This document shows, piece after piece, positions 33,489-41,203 of a stretch of 64,000 nucleotides of DNA (the stretch's first letter is position 1; each line of letters begins with the position of its first letter). The stretch is from Acidimicrobiales bacterium (GTDB lineage: Bacteria > Actinomycetota > Acidimicrobiia > Acidimicrobiales > Poriferisodalaceae). The translations under genes were made by a program, and so were the position numbers. The notes under the pieces are model-generated. The model saw nothing but the letters and a program-made list of their open reading frames with translations, had not been told where the DNA came from and searched no databases. Location: positions 1 through 64,000 of the forward strand of contig VYDH01000018.1 of the NCBI GenBank assembly GCA_009843525.1. The letters are read 5' to 3'.

Positions 33489-34297
33489 GCACAGGCACAC
33501 CGCTGGCCGGTCACTTCGCGCCCGGCACGCTGCCATTTCGAGACGGGCATGTCGGCATCGTCGAGCTGGGTGAGGGTCCGACTGTGGGCTACCTGCACGG
33601 GATGCTCGGCAATCCCGGCGTGCACGCAGTACTCGAGGAGCTCGCCGCAGTGGGCCACCGCGTGGTGGCGCCGAGCCTTCCGGGCTTCACCGGCTCCAGC
33701 GAGCCTGACGGTCTGCGCAACCTGCACGACTGGGTCGTTGCCACCAGCGAGGTGGTCGACGTGGCCGGCTTGGCCGGCGCGCCGCTGGTGGCCTCCAGCG
33801 TGGGCGCGATGCTGGCGCTGGAACTGGCCGCGGTCCGGCCCGAGGCGTTCGGCCCGATGGTGCTCGTGGCGCCGTTCGGCCTCTGGGACGACAGCGACCC
33901 GGTGGCCGACCCCTTCGGCACGACGCTGAGCGTGCAGCGGGCGATGCTGACCGAGGACACCGAGGCGTCGGCGGCGTTCTTCGACGACCCGACCGACCTG
34001 CCGGCCGACATGGTGGTGGAGCACGGCGTGCACCGCTATCTCACGCGTACCGCCGCCGCGCAGCTGATCTGGCCGCTGCCCGAATGGGGTCTGGCAGAAC
34101 GGCTGCACCGGGTGACCAATCCCGTAACGCTGGTGCACGGCGCCAAGGACCGGATCATTCCGGCGTCGTACCTGGAGCGTTGGGCCGAAGCACTGCCGAA
34201 CGTTGCCAGCACGCACCTGCTAGACGACGCCGGCCACCAAGCCGACTTCGACCAGCCCGCTCAAGTTGCACAGATCGCGACAGCGGCCCTCGCCTAG
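33485..34297 (+). CDS. Alpha/beta hydrolase
   Basis: The protein has 270 residues. The fold shows VGYLHGMLGNPG (oxyanion segment), nucleophile Ser105 in LVASSVGAMLALE, Asp in HGAKDRIIP and His in LDDAGHQADFD. The elbow is SSVGA, not the usual GxSxG. Its ATG overlaps the stop of the luciferase-like gene by four bases. MhpC/BphD-type hydrolases cleave C-C bonds of meta-cleavage products, and context suggests such a role, but esterase activity cannot be excluded. It is the last gene of the catabolic set and is convergent with smpB. Confidence 0.85.
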   Translation: MSTGTPLAGHFAPGTLPFRDGHVGIVELGEGPTVGYLHGMLGNPGVHAVLEELAAVGHRVVAPSLPGFTGSSEPDGLRNLHDWVVATSEVVDVAGLAGAPLVASSVGAMLALELAAVRPEAFGPMVLVAPFGLWDDSDPVADPFGTTLSVQRAMLTEDTEASAAFFDDPTDLPADMVVEHGVHRYLTRTAAAQLIWPLPEWGLAERLHRVTNPVTLVHGAKDRIIPASYLERWAEALPNVASTHLLDDAGHQADFDQPAQVAQIATAALA

Positions 34298-34325
34298 GCA
34301 GACACTGACCCCATAGCGGCGGCTG

Positions 34326-34790
34326 CTAGACGGACCGATCGCGTAGCGCCCGGCGGGCCTCGCGATCCGTTTCCCGCTTGCGAATGGCCTGCCGCTTGTC
34401 GTACAGCCGCCGGCCCCGGGCGAGGGCGAGTTCCAGCTTGGCCCGCCCATCGCGGAAGTAGATCTCGAGCGGGATGAGCTGCAGGCGGTCCTGCTCAGTG
34501 CGGGCCCGCAGCCGGTTGATCTCGCCACGATGCATGAGCAGCTTGCGAGGGCGTTCCACCTCATGTCCTAGATTCGGCGACGCATGGGTCCATGGGGCGA
34601 TGTGCAGGCCCATCAACCACATCTCGTCGTCGCGCACCCGGGCATAGGCATCGCCCATCTGGGCGCCCCCGGCACGCAGCGACTTCACCTCCGTGCCGCG
34701 CAGGACCATGCCGCACTCGAAGGTGTCGAGCACTTCGTAGTTGCGGCGCGCCCGGCGATTCGACGCCACGACGGTCCGGTCGCTCTCCAT
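34326..34790 (-). CDS. smpB: SsrA-binding protein SmpB
   Basis: The protein has 154 residues, as expected for SmpB, the tmRNA partner in ribosome rescue. Diagnostic stretches are VASNRRARRNYEVLDTFECG, MVLRGTEVKSLRAG, DAYARVRDDEMWLMGLHIAP and the C-terminal basic tail KRQAIRKRETDREARR. ATG 34790 has a TACCCT box 7 nt upstream, indicating a leaderless start. No tmRNA (ssrA) gene is visible next to it. Confidence 0.95.
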   Translation of the reverse strand: MESDRTVVASNRRARRNYEVLDTFECGMVLRGTEVKSLRAGGAQMGDAYARVRDDEMWLMGLHIAPWTHASPNLGHEVERPRKLLMHRGEINRLRARTEQDRLQLIPLEIYFRDGRAKLELALARGRRLYDKRQAIRKRETDREARRALRDRSV

Positions 34791-34797
34791 CAACCCG

Positions 34798-34803
34798 AGG
34801 GTA
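34798..34803 (-). promoter_or_regulatory. TACCCT -10 box, leaderless promoter of smpB
   Basis: TACCCT on the minus strand ends 7 nt before ATG 34790. Confidence 0.6.
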
Positions 34804-34819
34804 CGGTTGGCGCGGCCCG

Positions 34820-34825
34820 TAGAAT
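34820..34825 (+). promoter_or_regulatory. TAGAAT promoter-like box upstream of cysO
   Basis: TAGAAT lies about 84 nt before the cysO ATG 34909, giving a leader of about 75 nt with a GGGAG ribosome site. It sits back-to-back with the smpB promoter. Confidence 0.35.
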
Positions 34826-34908
34826 CCTGAGTCAATAGGTCAGGAATCGCCGAGGCGGCTTGCACGTTCCTGGCCGGCAATCACCCAGCCGCCGAACCGG
34901 GAGCTCCG

Positions 34909-35184
34909 ATGGCTGTCACCGTCCGCCTGCCGACCGTCCTGCGTCCCCACGCCAACGGGCAGTCACGGGTTGACGCCGAGGCCAGCACCGTGGCTGAGGC
35001 CATGTCGTGGCTGGTCGGCGAGTTTCCCGGCATCGCCCCCAACCTGCTCGCTGAAGACGGCAGCCTGCACCGCTTCGTGAACGTGTATGTCAACGACGAG
35101 GATGTGCGTTACCTGTCCCAGATGGACACTGCGCTGTCCGACGGCGACGAGCTGTCGATCCTGCCGGCCGTCGCCGGTGGCTGA
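34909..35184 (+). CDS. cysO: Sulfur-carrier protein CysO (MoaD/ThiS family)
   Basis: The protein has 91 residues with a ubiquitin-like beta-grasp fold and the C-terminal Gly-Gly (LPAVAGG) needed for thiocarboxylation. Start is AVTVRLPTVLRPHANGQ. In mycobacteria CysO carries sulfide to the O-phosphoserine enzyme CysM for cysteine synthesis, and the partner cysM follows 42 nt downstream here. The activating MoeZ/MoeB-type enzyme and the CysO-cysteine protease Mec are not in the window. A GGGAG ribosome site precedes ATG 34909. A MoaD or ThiS role is less likely given the neighbour. Confidence 0.9.
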   Translation: MAVTVRLPTVLRPHANGQSRVDAEASTVAEAMSWLVGEFPGIAPNLLAEDGSLHRFVNVYVNDEDVRYLSQMDTALSDGDELSILPAVAGG

Positions 35185-35226
35185 GCCGGTCCGGCCCCGC
35201 TCCAGTACGCACCGCTGAGCCGGCAC

Positions 35227-36174
35227 GTGGCCGTCTATCGCTCTGTCGACGAGCTGATTGGCGCCACGCCCACCCTCGACGTCAGCCGCCTCAGCCCCAA
35301 CCCGTCGGTCGCGCTGTACGCCAAGCTGGAAGGGCACAACCCGACCGGCTCGGTCAAGGACCGGGTTGCGCTGGCGATGCTGGATCGTGCTGAAGCTGAA
35401 GGGGGGCTCACGCCCGGATCGGTGATCATCGAGCCCTCGTCGGGCAACACCGGCATCGCGCTGGCCATGCTCGGGCAGCGCCGCGGCTACCGGGTCAAGA
35501 TCGTGCTGCCGGGCAACGTCACCGCCGAGCGGAGGCAGATGCTCGAGATCTTCGGCGCCGAGATCATCGATAGCCCGGCTGAGCAGGGCTCCAACGGCGC
35601 TGTGCGGATGGCAGTGGAGCTGGCCGAGGCCAACCCCGACTGGACGATGCTGTACCAGTACGGGAACGAGGCCAATCCCGAGGCGCACTACCGCTCCACC
35701 GGCCCCGAGATCGTCGCCGACGTTCCGGGCATCACGCACTTCGTGGCGGGGCTGGGCACGAGCGGCACGCTGCTGGGCGTCGGCCGGTATCTCAAGGAGC
35801 ACTCACCGACGGTGCAGGTGTGGGCGGTCGAGCCTCCGGCGGGCGAGCAGGTGGAGGGCCTGCGCAGCCTCGACGACGGGTACGTGCCGCCCATCTTCGA
35901 GCAGTGGGGCGGCGTCGATCTGCTCGATCGCAAGATGATCGTGCGCCCGAGGGAGTCGATCGAGGCGACGCGGATGCTGGCGGCCGAGGGCGTGTTCTCG
36001 GGCATCTCGGGCGGCGCGGCGCTGGCCGGTGCACGCAAGGCTGCTGCCCGCATCGACGATGGCGTCATCGTGTTCGTAGTGAGCGACCATGGCTGGAAAT
36101 ACCTGTCGGTCGGCGCCTGGACCGACGACCTCGATGCTGCCGCTGCCCAAGCCGAGAACGTCATCTACTTCTGA
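35227..36174 (+). CDS. cysM: Cysteine synthase CysM (PLP-dependent, CysO-linked)
   Basis: The protein has 315 residues. The PLP lysine is Lys44 in NPTGSVKDRVA. The phosphate-binding GTSGTLLGVGRYL loop and the substrate loop PSSGNTGIALA are present. The C-terminal extension reaching LDAAAAQAENVIYF has the length and acidic character of mycobacterial CysM, where it closes the active site. It uses O-phosphoserine and CysO-thiocarboxylate. The start is GTG 35227, with the neighbour cysO immediately upstream. Assignment as CysM rather than CysK rests on that neighbour. Confidence 0.92.
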   Translation: MAVYRSVDELIGATPTLDVSRLSPNPSVALYAKLEGHNPTGSVKDRVALAMLDRAEAEGGLTPGSVIIEPSSGNTGIALAMLGQRRGYRVKIVLPGNVTAERRQMLEIFGAEIIDSPAEQGSNGAVRMAVELAEANPDWTMLYQYGNEANPEAHYRSTGPEIVADVPGITHFVAGLGTSGTLLGVGRYLKEHSPTVQVWAVEPPAGEQVEGLRSLDDGYVPPIFEQWGGVDLLDRKMIVRPRESIEATRMLAAEGVFSGISGGAALAGARKAAARIDDGVIVFVVSDHGWKYLSVGAWTDDLDAAAAQAENVIYF

Positions 36175-36220
36175 CCGTCTCTGCAGGCAGTTCGGCGGTT
36201 GATCGCCCGAGTCTCTGTCG

Positions 36221-36226
36221 TACCGT
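36221..36226 (+). promoter_or_regulatory. TACCGT -10 box, leaderless promoter of the lipoprotein gene
   Basis: TACCGT ends 7 nt before ATG 36234, separating this gene from cysM. Confidence 0.6.
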
Positions 36227-36233
36227 TTCCGGC

Positions 36234-37019
36234 ATGAGGGACGCCACTTCCCGCTGCTGGGCAGCGGTGGTGATTGTGGTGCTGGCGTCGGCCGCGGGCG
36301 CCTGCACGGGTCCGCCGCTGCGGGTTGCTCCCACTCCGTCGTCCACCAGTGCCCTGTCCCTCGACATCACCGCAACGACGCTGCTGCCTTCGCGAACATC
36401 ATCCGAGCGTCCTGCTGCAGTGCTGGTGACAGCTCCGGCGGGAAGCGATGCGGGTACGGCCTCCGACGCTGCCGCTGCGACAACAGCGCCCCTGCGGCTG
36501 GGTGGGGCGGCAGTGCCCCGTCCCGAAGGCGTCGTGCTCGCGAGCGACGGCCTCGGTCTCGTGCCGTTCGGCACCGACGCACAGGCTGCCTTGGACGTGC
36601 TCACACGCGCGCTCGGCCAGCCGGTTGCCGACAGCGGCTGGACCGACACGTTCTCGATCTACGGGGACTGTCCCGGCAGCCGGCTGCGAGCCGTGGAATG
36701 GCCAGGCCTGCTGGCCCTGTTCGGGAATGCCGAAGACGGCTACCAGCACCGCGACGCCGGCGATGAGCACTTCATGACCTGGCGGCTGGGAGCGTTCGGA
36801 CCCGACCCGTACATGCTGCAAACGGCCGAGGGGATCGGTGTCGGCGCCGGCCGTGCCGAGGTCGCCGAGGCATACCCGACGGCCACATTCCACCCTGCAA
36901 CCGTCAACGAGTCGGCCTCGGTATCGCTCGTAACCAGCGGCGGGCGGCTCGTCGGCGTTTTCGACGAAGCCGGCGTCCTCCGGTCGCTCGAAGCAGGAAC
37001 GCGCTGTCCGATCGGCTGA
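36234..37019 (+). CDS. Secreted putative lipoprotein of unknown function
   Basis: The protein has 261 residues. The N-terminus AAVVIVVLASAAGAC is a signal peptide with a plausible but imperfect lipobox ending at Cys24. A Ser/Thr/Ala-rich spacer follows (about 30-90). The rest, with LGLVPFGTDAQAALDVLTRA and TWRLGAFGPDPYMLQTAEG, reads as a compact extracytoplasmic domain and ends GTRCPIG. Two cysteines (in YGDCPGSR and near the end) could form a disulfide. I recognise no family. It lies between cysM and the MBL-fold gene, a position occupied in M. tuberculosis by rhomboid and murI genes. Confidence 0.75.
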   Translation: MRDATSRCWAAVVIVVLASAAGACTGPPLRVAPTPSSTSALSLDITATTLLPSRTSSERPAAVLVTAPAGSDAGTASDAAAATTAPLRLGGAAVPRPEGVVLASDGLGLVPFGTDAQAALDVLTRALGQPVADSGWTDTFSIYGDCPGSRLRAVEWPGLLALFGNAEDGYQHRDAGDEHFMTWRLGAFGPDPYMLQTAEGIGVGAGRAEVAEAYPTATFHPATVNESASVSLVTSGGRLVGVFDEAGVLRSLEAGTRCPIG

Positions 37020-37065
37020 AGTTCTGCTGGGCTGGGCACGATGTGAGAAGCCCCGTCTACCTGCG

Positions 37066-37071
37066 TAGTAT
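37066..37071 (+). promoter_or_regulatory. TAGTAT -10 box, leaderless promoter of the MBL-fold gene
   Basis: TAGTAT ends 8 nt before GTG 37080. Confidence 0.6.
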
Positions 37072-37079
37072 CGGCCTCC

Positions 37080-37829
37080 GTGAGCAAGCTCTCGGTGACG
37101 GTGTTGGGTTGTTCGGGCAGCTACGCCGCCGCTGGCGAGTCGTGCAGCGGGTACCTCGTGCGCAGCGAAGCCACGAACCTGTGGGTGGACTGCGGGCCCG
37201 GCACCTTCGCCAACCTGCAATCCCATGTGCCCCTGGAGACGGTGGATGCGCTGCTGGTGAGCCATCACCACCCTGATCACTGCGCGGAGCTGCCAGTGAT
37301 CTACAACGCAGCCAAGTGGTACATGGGCATCGAGAGCATGCGGGTGCTCGCCACCGAGGGCGTGCGTGAGGTCACCGAGGTGTACGGCGACAGCTCTGAT
37401 CTCTTCGGCTGGGAGATGGTGAAAGATTCGTCGGAGGCGCGTGTCGGCGACATCGACGTGCTGTTCTCCCGCACCGATCACCCGGTGGAGACGCTGGCGA
37501 TGCGCTTCGAGTGCGACGGCAAGTCGATCGTCTATACGTCCGACACCGGTCGTGGCTGGGCACTGTCTGCGCTCAGCCGTGACGTCGGCCGGCCGTCGCC
37601 GGACCTCGTGGTGGGTGAGGGCACGCTGCTGCACGCAACCGACAATCCCGAGATCCCACATGTCAGCGCAGCTTGGCTGGCAGCCGACGCCAACGACGTC
37701 GGTGCACGCCAACTCGTGGTGACCCATGTGCCGCCCGGTTCGGATCCGCAGGATCATCTGACCGAGGCGGGCGAGGTATTCAACGGCGACGTGGCAGTCG
37801 CACGCACCGGCGCAACGTTCTGGGCGTGA
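37080..37829 (+). CDS. MBL-fold metallohydrolase, Rv1339-like
   Basis: The protein has 249 residues. Metal-binding motif HHHPDHC follows LVSHHHPDH, with Asp in YTSDTG and a late His in LVVTHVPPG. The N-terminus [20 protein letters not shown] is typical of the RNase Z-like/atypical class II cAMP phosphodiesterase group to which M. tuberculosis Rv1339 belongs, and gene order (upstream of rph and rdgB) agrees with that. It may hydrolyse cyclic nucleotides; this is inferred from family and synteny only. It starts at GTG behind its own promoter, and the stop is 34 nt before rph. Confidence 0.88.
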   Translation: MSKLSVTVLGCSGSYAAAGESCSGYLVRSEATNLWVDCGPGTFANLQSHVPLETVDALLVSHHHPDHCAELPVIYNAAKWYMGIESMRVLATEGVREVTEVYGDSSDLFGWEMVKDSSEARVGDIDVLFSRTDHPVETLAMRFECDGKSIVYTSDTGRGWALSALSRDVGRPSPDLVVGEGTLLHATDNPEIPHVSAAWLAADANDVGARQLVVTHVPPGSDPQDHLTEAGEVFNGDVAVARTGATFWA

Positions 37830-37863
37830 ACGATGTGCTCGCGGTGAATGCAAGGACCCGGTT

Positions 37864-38592
37864 GTGACGCGCGCCGACGGCCGGACGCCGGGCGCCCTGC
37901 GGCCCGTCACGTTCGAACGCGGCTTCACCGACCAGACACCGGGCTCGGTGCTGGTGTCCTTCGGGCGCACCAGGGTGCTGTGCACCGTGTCGGTCGACGA
38001 CGACGTGCCGCGCTGGATGCGCGGCCGGGGGACCGGCTGGGTGACTGCCGAGTATGCGATGCTGCCCGGCTCGAGCGGGGAGCGTGTCGGCCGGGAATCG
38101 AAGCGAGGCAAGCAGAAGGGGCGCACGCTCGAGATCGAGCGCCTGATCGGGCGGGCGTTGCGGGCCGTGTGCGACATGGCGGCGCTGGGTGAGCGCGAGG
38201 TCACGGTCGACTGCGATGTGCTGCAGGCTGACGGGGGAACGCGCACCGCTTCGATCTGCGGCGGCTATGTGGCGCTGCACGACGCATGCACCCGTCTGGT
38301 CAGCAGCGGTGCCATCAGCCGGCATCCGCTCATCGACGAGTGCGCAGCCATCTCGGTGGGGATCGTGGACGGCGAGGCCCGCCTCGATCTGCCATACGAG
38401 GAGGACTCGCGGGCCGAGGTCGACATGAACGTTGTGATGACCGGACAGGGTCGCTTCGTCGAGGTGCAGGGCACCGCCGAGGGCGATCCGTTCGACGACG
38501 CCCAGCTCAGCGCAATGCTGGCCCTGGCCCGTTCGGGCATCAGCGAGATCGTCGATCTGCAGCGAACGGCACTGGCCACGCCGCCGACGTGA
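37864..38592 (+). CDS. rph: Ribonuclease PH
   Basis: The protein has 242 residues, the usual size. It trims tRNA 3' ends with phosphate. Signatures include [54 protein letters not shown] and [20 protein letters not shown]. The start GTG 37864 ([15 protein letters not shown]) has an AAGGACC site. It lies in the conserved MBL-rph-rdgB order, and rdgB follows after 44 nt. Confidence 0.96.
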   Translation: MTRADGRTPGALRPVTFERGFTDQTPGSVLVSFGRTRVLCTVSVDDDVPRWMRGRGTGWVTAEYAMLPGSSGERVGRESKRGKQKGRTLEIERLIGRALRAVCDMAALGEREVTVDCDVLQADGGTRTASICGGYVALHDACTRLVSSGAISRHPLIDECAAISVGIVDGEARLDLPYEEDSRAEVDMNVVMTGQGRFVEVQGTAEGDPFDDAQLSAMLALARSGISEIVDLQRTALATPPT

Positions 38593-38636
38593 TGTCGGGC
38601 ACGCCAGGGTGTCGGTGATGGGAAGGCCCTGACGCG

Positions 38637-39218
38637 GTGCGGCTGGTGATGGCGTCGGCCAATCCGCACAAGGCCGTCGAGATCGCTGCGGTGCTGGCCG
38701 AAGCGATGCCCGCTGTCAAGATCGTGCCGCGCCCGTCAGAACTCGGCGATGTGGCTGAAGACGGCGAGACGCTGGCGGACAATGCGCTGATCAAGGCGAG
38801 GTTTGTGTGCGCAGCGGCAGGCGAGCCGTCCATTGCCGATGACACCGGGCTGGAAGTGGATGCGCTGGGTGGTGCCCCTGGCGTGCACAGCGCCCGCTAT
38901 GCGGGGCCTGAGGCTGATCCGGTGGCCAATCTGTCCAAGCTCATGGCTGCCTTGGGCGAGGTGCCGCCGCCTCAGCGGACGGCGCGTTTCCGGACCGTGG
39001 TAGCGGTCGTGCTGGCTGACGGCAGCGAGATCCTGGCCGATGGCGTTGTCGAGGGGACGATCGCTACGGCGCCGCGGGGCACTAGAGGGTTTGGCTACGA
39101 CCCCGTCTTTGTCCCCGACGAGGCAGCCCCGCTCACCTTCGCCGAAATGTCCGCCGAAGCCAAGAACCAGATCAGCCACCGCGGCCGCGCCCTGCGCGCC
39201 TTGGCGGGGCGACTCTGA
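38637..39218 (+). CDS. rdgB: XTP/dITP diphosphatase (RdgB/HAM1)
   Basis: The protein has 193 residues. It hydrolyses non-canonical purine nucleoside triphosphates. Diagnostic motifs are MASANPHKAVEIAAVL (SxNxxK), IADDTGLEVDALGGAPGVHS and GFGYDPVFVP. The start GTG 38637 is preceded by GGAAGG at a good distance. Linked to rph, as in many actinobacteria. Confidence 0.95.
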   Translation: MRLVMASANPHKAVEIAAVLAEAMPAVKIVPRPSELGDVAEDGETLADNALIKARFVCAAAGEPSIADDTGLEVDALGGAPGVHSARYAGPEADPVANLSKLMAALGEVPPPQRTARFRTVVAVVLADGSEILADGVVEGTIATAPRGTRGFGYDPVFVPDEAAPLTFAEMSAEAKNQISHRGRALRALAGRL

Positions 39219-39285
39219 GTTCGCGTTAACCCTGTCCGGCGGCAGTCGGCGGTTGCACTCCGGCTGGGCTCGAAAGCCCCGTCGG

Positions 39286-39291
39286 TAGCCT
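39286..39291 (+). promoter_or_regulatory. TAGCCT -10 box, leaderless promoter of clpP
   Basis: TAGCCT ends 7 nt before ATG 39299. Confidence 0.6.
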
Positions 39292-39298
39292 GCGGCGC

Positions 39299-39919
39299 AT
39301 GACCGACCTTCCATCGATCTCCGTCCCGGCGCCGGGTGCGCAGCGAGCATTCGACGCCAGTGGCGTCTCTGGCTGGACCCAGATCTCGAACCGGCTGCTG
39401 GACGACCGCATCGTGTTCCTGGGCGACGAGGTGGACGATCAGCTCGCCAACGTCGTCTGTGCACAGATGCTGTACCTGGAGGGTCAGGACCGGGGCCGCG
39501 ACATCTCGCTGTACATCAACAGCCCGGGCGGCTCGGTCACCGCCGGCATGGCCATCTACGACACGATGCAGTTCGTGGCCTGCGACGTGGCCACTGTCTG
39601 CCTGGGGCTGGGTGCCTCGATGGGGCAGTTCCTGCTGACCGCAGGAGCGCCGGGCAAGCGCTATTGCCTGCCCCACGCCAGGGTGATGATGCACCAGCCG
39701 TCCGGCGGTGTCCGGGGCCAAGCATCAGACATCGCCATCCAGGCCGAGCAGATGGCCTACGTCAAGCGCCTGATGGCCGAACGCACGGCCCTGCACAGCG
39801 GCCAGGACGTGGAGCAGATCCTGCTCGATTCCGAGCGGGATCGTTGGTTCACTGCGGAGGAAGCGAAGGCGTACGGCTTGTGCGATCACGTGATCGTCAA
39901 GCGCGGCGAGATGATCTAG
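39299..39919 (+). CDS. clpP: ATP-dependent Clp protease proteolytic subunit
   Basis: The protein has 206 residues. The catalytic triad is complete: Ser107 in GLGASMGQF, His132 in VMMHQPSGG and Asp181 in [12 protein letters not shown]. It degrades unfolded proteins with ClpX or Clp[18 protein letters not shown] and [20 protein letters not shown] complete the family pattern. Actinobacteria usually have two clpP genes in tandem near tig and clpX; this one stands alone with rph and rdgB. It could therefore be an additional paralogue. A leaderless promoter precedes ATG 39299. It is convergent with the next gene across a hairpin cluster. Confidence 0.95.
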   Translation: MTDLPSISVPAPGAQRAFDASGVSGWTQISNRLLDDRIVFLGDEVDDQLANVVCAQMLYLEGQDRGRDISLYINSPGGSVTAGMAIYDTMQFVACDVATVCLGLGASMGQFLLTAGAPGKRYCLPHARVMMHQPSGGVRGQASDIAIQAEQMAYVKRLMAERTALHSGQDVEQILLDSERDRWFTAEEAKAYGLCDHVIVKRGEMI

Positions 39920-39923
39920 CTGG

Positions 39924-39978
39924 TTCACCCAGGCGCAGCAGTGCTCGTGCGCCTGGCTTCACCCAGGCGCAGCAGTGC
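39924..39978. terminator. Switchable terminator hairpins built on a 21-bp direct repeat
   Basis: A 21-bp direct repeat occurs at 39924-39944 and 39958-39978. Each copy holds CCAGGCGCA, and the intervening TGCGCCTGG (39948-39956) can pair with either copy (39929-39937 or 39963-39971), giving two mutually exclusive 9-bp stems. They lie between convergent clpP and the small membrane-protein gene, whose last codons lie within the second copy. Probably a bidirectional terminator. Confidence 0.65.
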
Positions 39979-40411
39979 AATTGCGGGTCACGTAGTCCAC
40001 GACCCGTTGGGTGGCGGCATCCTGCGTCTCGAGGAACGGGTCCTGTGCCGCGATCACGGCAGCGGCGCGGTCGAACGTCTCGCGTGAAGCGGTCTCGGCG
40101 ACGGCCTCGGACAGCGCGGCAGTCAAGTCGGCCAGCAGAACCATGTCAGAGCGGATCTCCGCCGGTGCCGCCGCTGCGGCGTCTGCGAACTGGCGAGCGG
40201 TGCGATCCATTGCCTCGCGGGTGCTCGTATCGTCATTCGGGTTGACCGTCAGGCTGAGCTGATCGACGACCAGCAGGTGGGCGAACTCAGCGCAGAACTC
40301 CTCGACGGAGGGTTCACCGCTGTCGCGCCACAGCGTGAGTCGCAAGGCAAGTGCGATCGCTACGACGGCGGCGGCGATGAGGAGCCAGCGCCGGCGAGCT
40401 GTCACGGTCAT
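39959..40411 (-). CDS. Small membrane-anchored protein of unknown function
   Basis: The protein has 150 residues. One hydrophobic helix near the N-terminus (RRRWLLIAAAVVAIALALRL) is followed by an extracytoplasmic helical domain of about 110 residues. Two cysteines, in VEEFCAEF and in YVTRNCTAAPG near the end, could form a disulfide. The ATG overlaps the rpe stop codon by one base (TGATG), so it is translated after rpe. No family is recognised. The C-terminal codons lie inside the direct repeat of the terminator. Confidence 0.75.
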   Translation of the reverse strand: MTVTARRRWLLIAAAVVAIALALRLTLWRDSGEPSVEEFCAEFAHLLVVDQLSLTVNPNDDTSTREAMDRTARQFADAAAAAPAEIRSDMVLLADLTAALSEAVAETASRETFDRAAAVIAAQDPFLETQDAATQRVVDYVTRNCTAAPG

Positions 40412-41130
40412 CACGCCCGGAACGCAGCCTCCGCACGGCAACGCAGGTCCGCGACGCCGTGAGCGAGCCCTTCCTCATAGCGGTACAGCGCGCTGCCTGA
40501 TACGAGAACGTTGGCGCCGGCCGCAGCAGCACCGCCGATGCTCTCGGCCGAGATGCCGCCGTCCACCTCGATGTCGATGCCGGCGCCCGACGCCCCCGCC
40601 GAACCGCTTACCGAGATGAGCTGGCGCAGGGCAGCGATCTTGGGCTCCATCGTGGCGATATAGGCCTGGCCGCCGAATCCCGGGTTGACGGTCATGATCA
40701 GCACCATGTCGACGAGGTCGAGCACATGGGCCACGGCGTCGATCGGTGTCGAGGGGTTGATGGCCACCGCCGGCTGCGCACCTAGCTCGGCAACCCGGCT
40801 GAGCGTCCGGTGCAGGTGCGTCACCGACTCGGCGTGCACGATCAGCATCTCGCATCCGGCGTCGACGTAGGCGCCCAGCATGGGATCGGGGTCGGCGACC
40901 ATGAGGTGCGCTTCGAACATCACGCCGGCGTGGGGGCGGCAGGCCGCGATCACATCGGGGCCGAACGTCAGGTTCGGCACGAAGACGCCGTCCATGACGT
41001 CCCACTGGATCCGGTCAACTCCTGCCGCCTCCAAGGCAGCGCACTCGTCGCCGAGGCGCGCGAAGTCGGCAGGAAGGACAGATGGGACGATCTGGATAGA
41101 CCGGGGTGCCGTCGGCGAAGCCGTGTTCAC
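40411..41130 (-). CDS. rpe: Ribulose-phosphate 3-epimerase
   Basis: The protein has 239 residues. It interconverts ribulose 5-phosphate and xylulose 5-phosphate in the pentose phosphate pathway. Conserved stretches are IVPSVLPADFARLGDE, IQWDVMDGVFVPNLTFGPDV, HLMVADP, MTVNPGFGGQAYI and IDIEVDGGISAE, containing the metal-binding His/Asp residues. A short insert SVSGSAGASGAG follows the MEPKI helix and is not usual. GTG 41130 is the start, with AACACT 6 nt upstream. Codes in an overlap with the small membrane protein downstream. Confidence 0.95.
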   Translation of the reverse strand: MNTASPTAPRSIQIVPSVLPADFARLGDECAALEAAGVDRIQWDVMDGVFVPNLTFGPDVIAACRPHAGVMFEAHLMVADPDPMLGAYVDAGCEMLIVHAESVTHLHRTLSRVAELGAQPAVAINPSTPIDAVAHVLDLVDMVLIMTVNPGFGGQAYIATMEPKIAALRQLISVSGSAGASGAGIDIEVDGGISAESIGGAAAAGANVLVSGSALYRYEEGLAHGVADLRCRAEAAFRA

Positions 41131-41136
41131 CCGGCC

Positions 41137-41142
41137 AGTGTT
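41137..41142 (-). promoter_or_regulatory. AACACT variant -10 box of rpe
   Basis: AACACT ends 6 nt before GTG 41130, matching the spacing of other boxes although the first base departs from TANNNT. Confidence 0.35.
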
Positions 41143-41203
41143 GCCGACGCGCCGCCCCGAAGCGCGGCAGTTATCGGCTCAGCTGCTGGTTTGAAGCAGC
41201 GAT

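Noticed and set aside
34803..34908. Possible tmRNA next to smpB
   Set aside because: No tRNA-like ends or tag-coding frame are seen in the gap.
37864..39919. CRISPR, IS element or prophage signals in the window
   Set aside because: No regularly spaced repeats, transposase, integrase or phage structural genes were found anywhere in the window.
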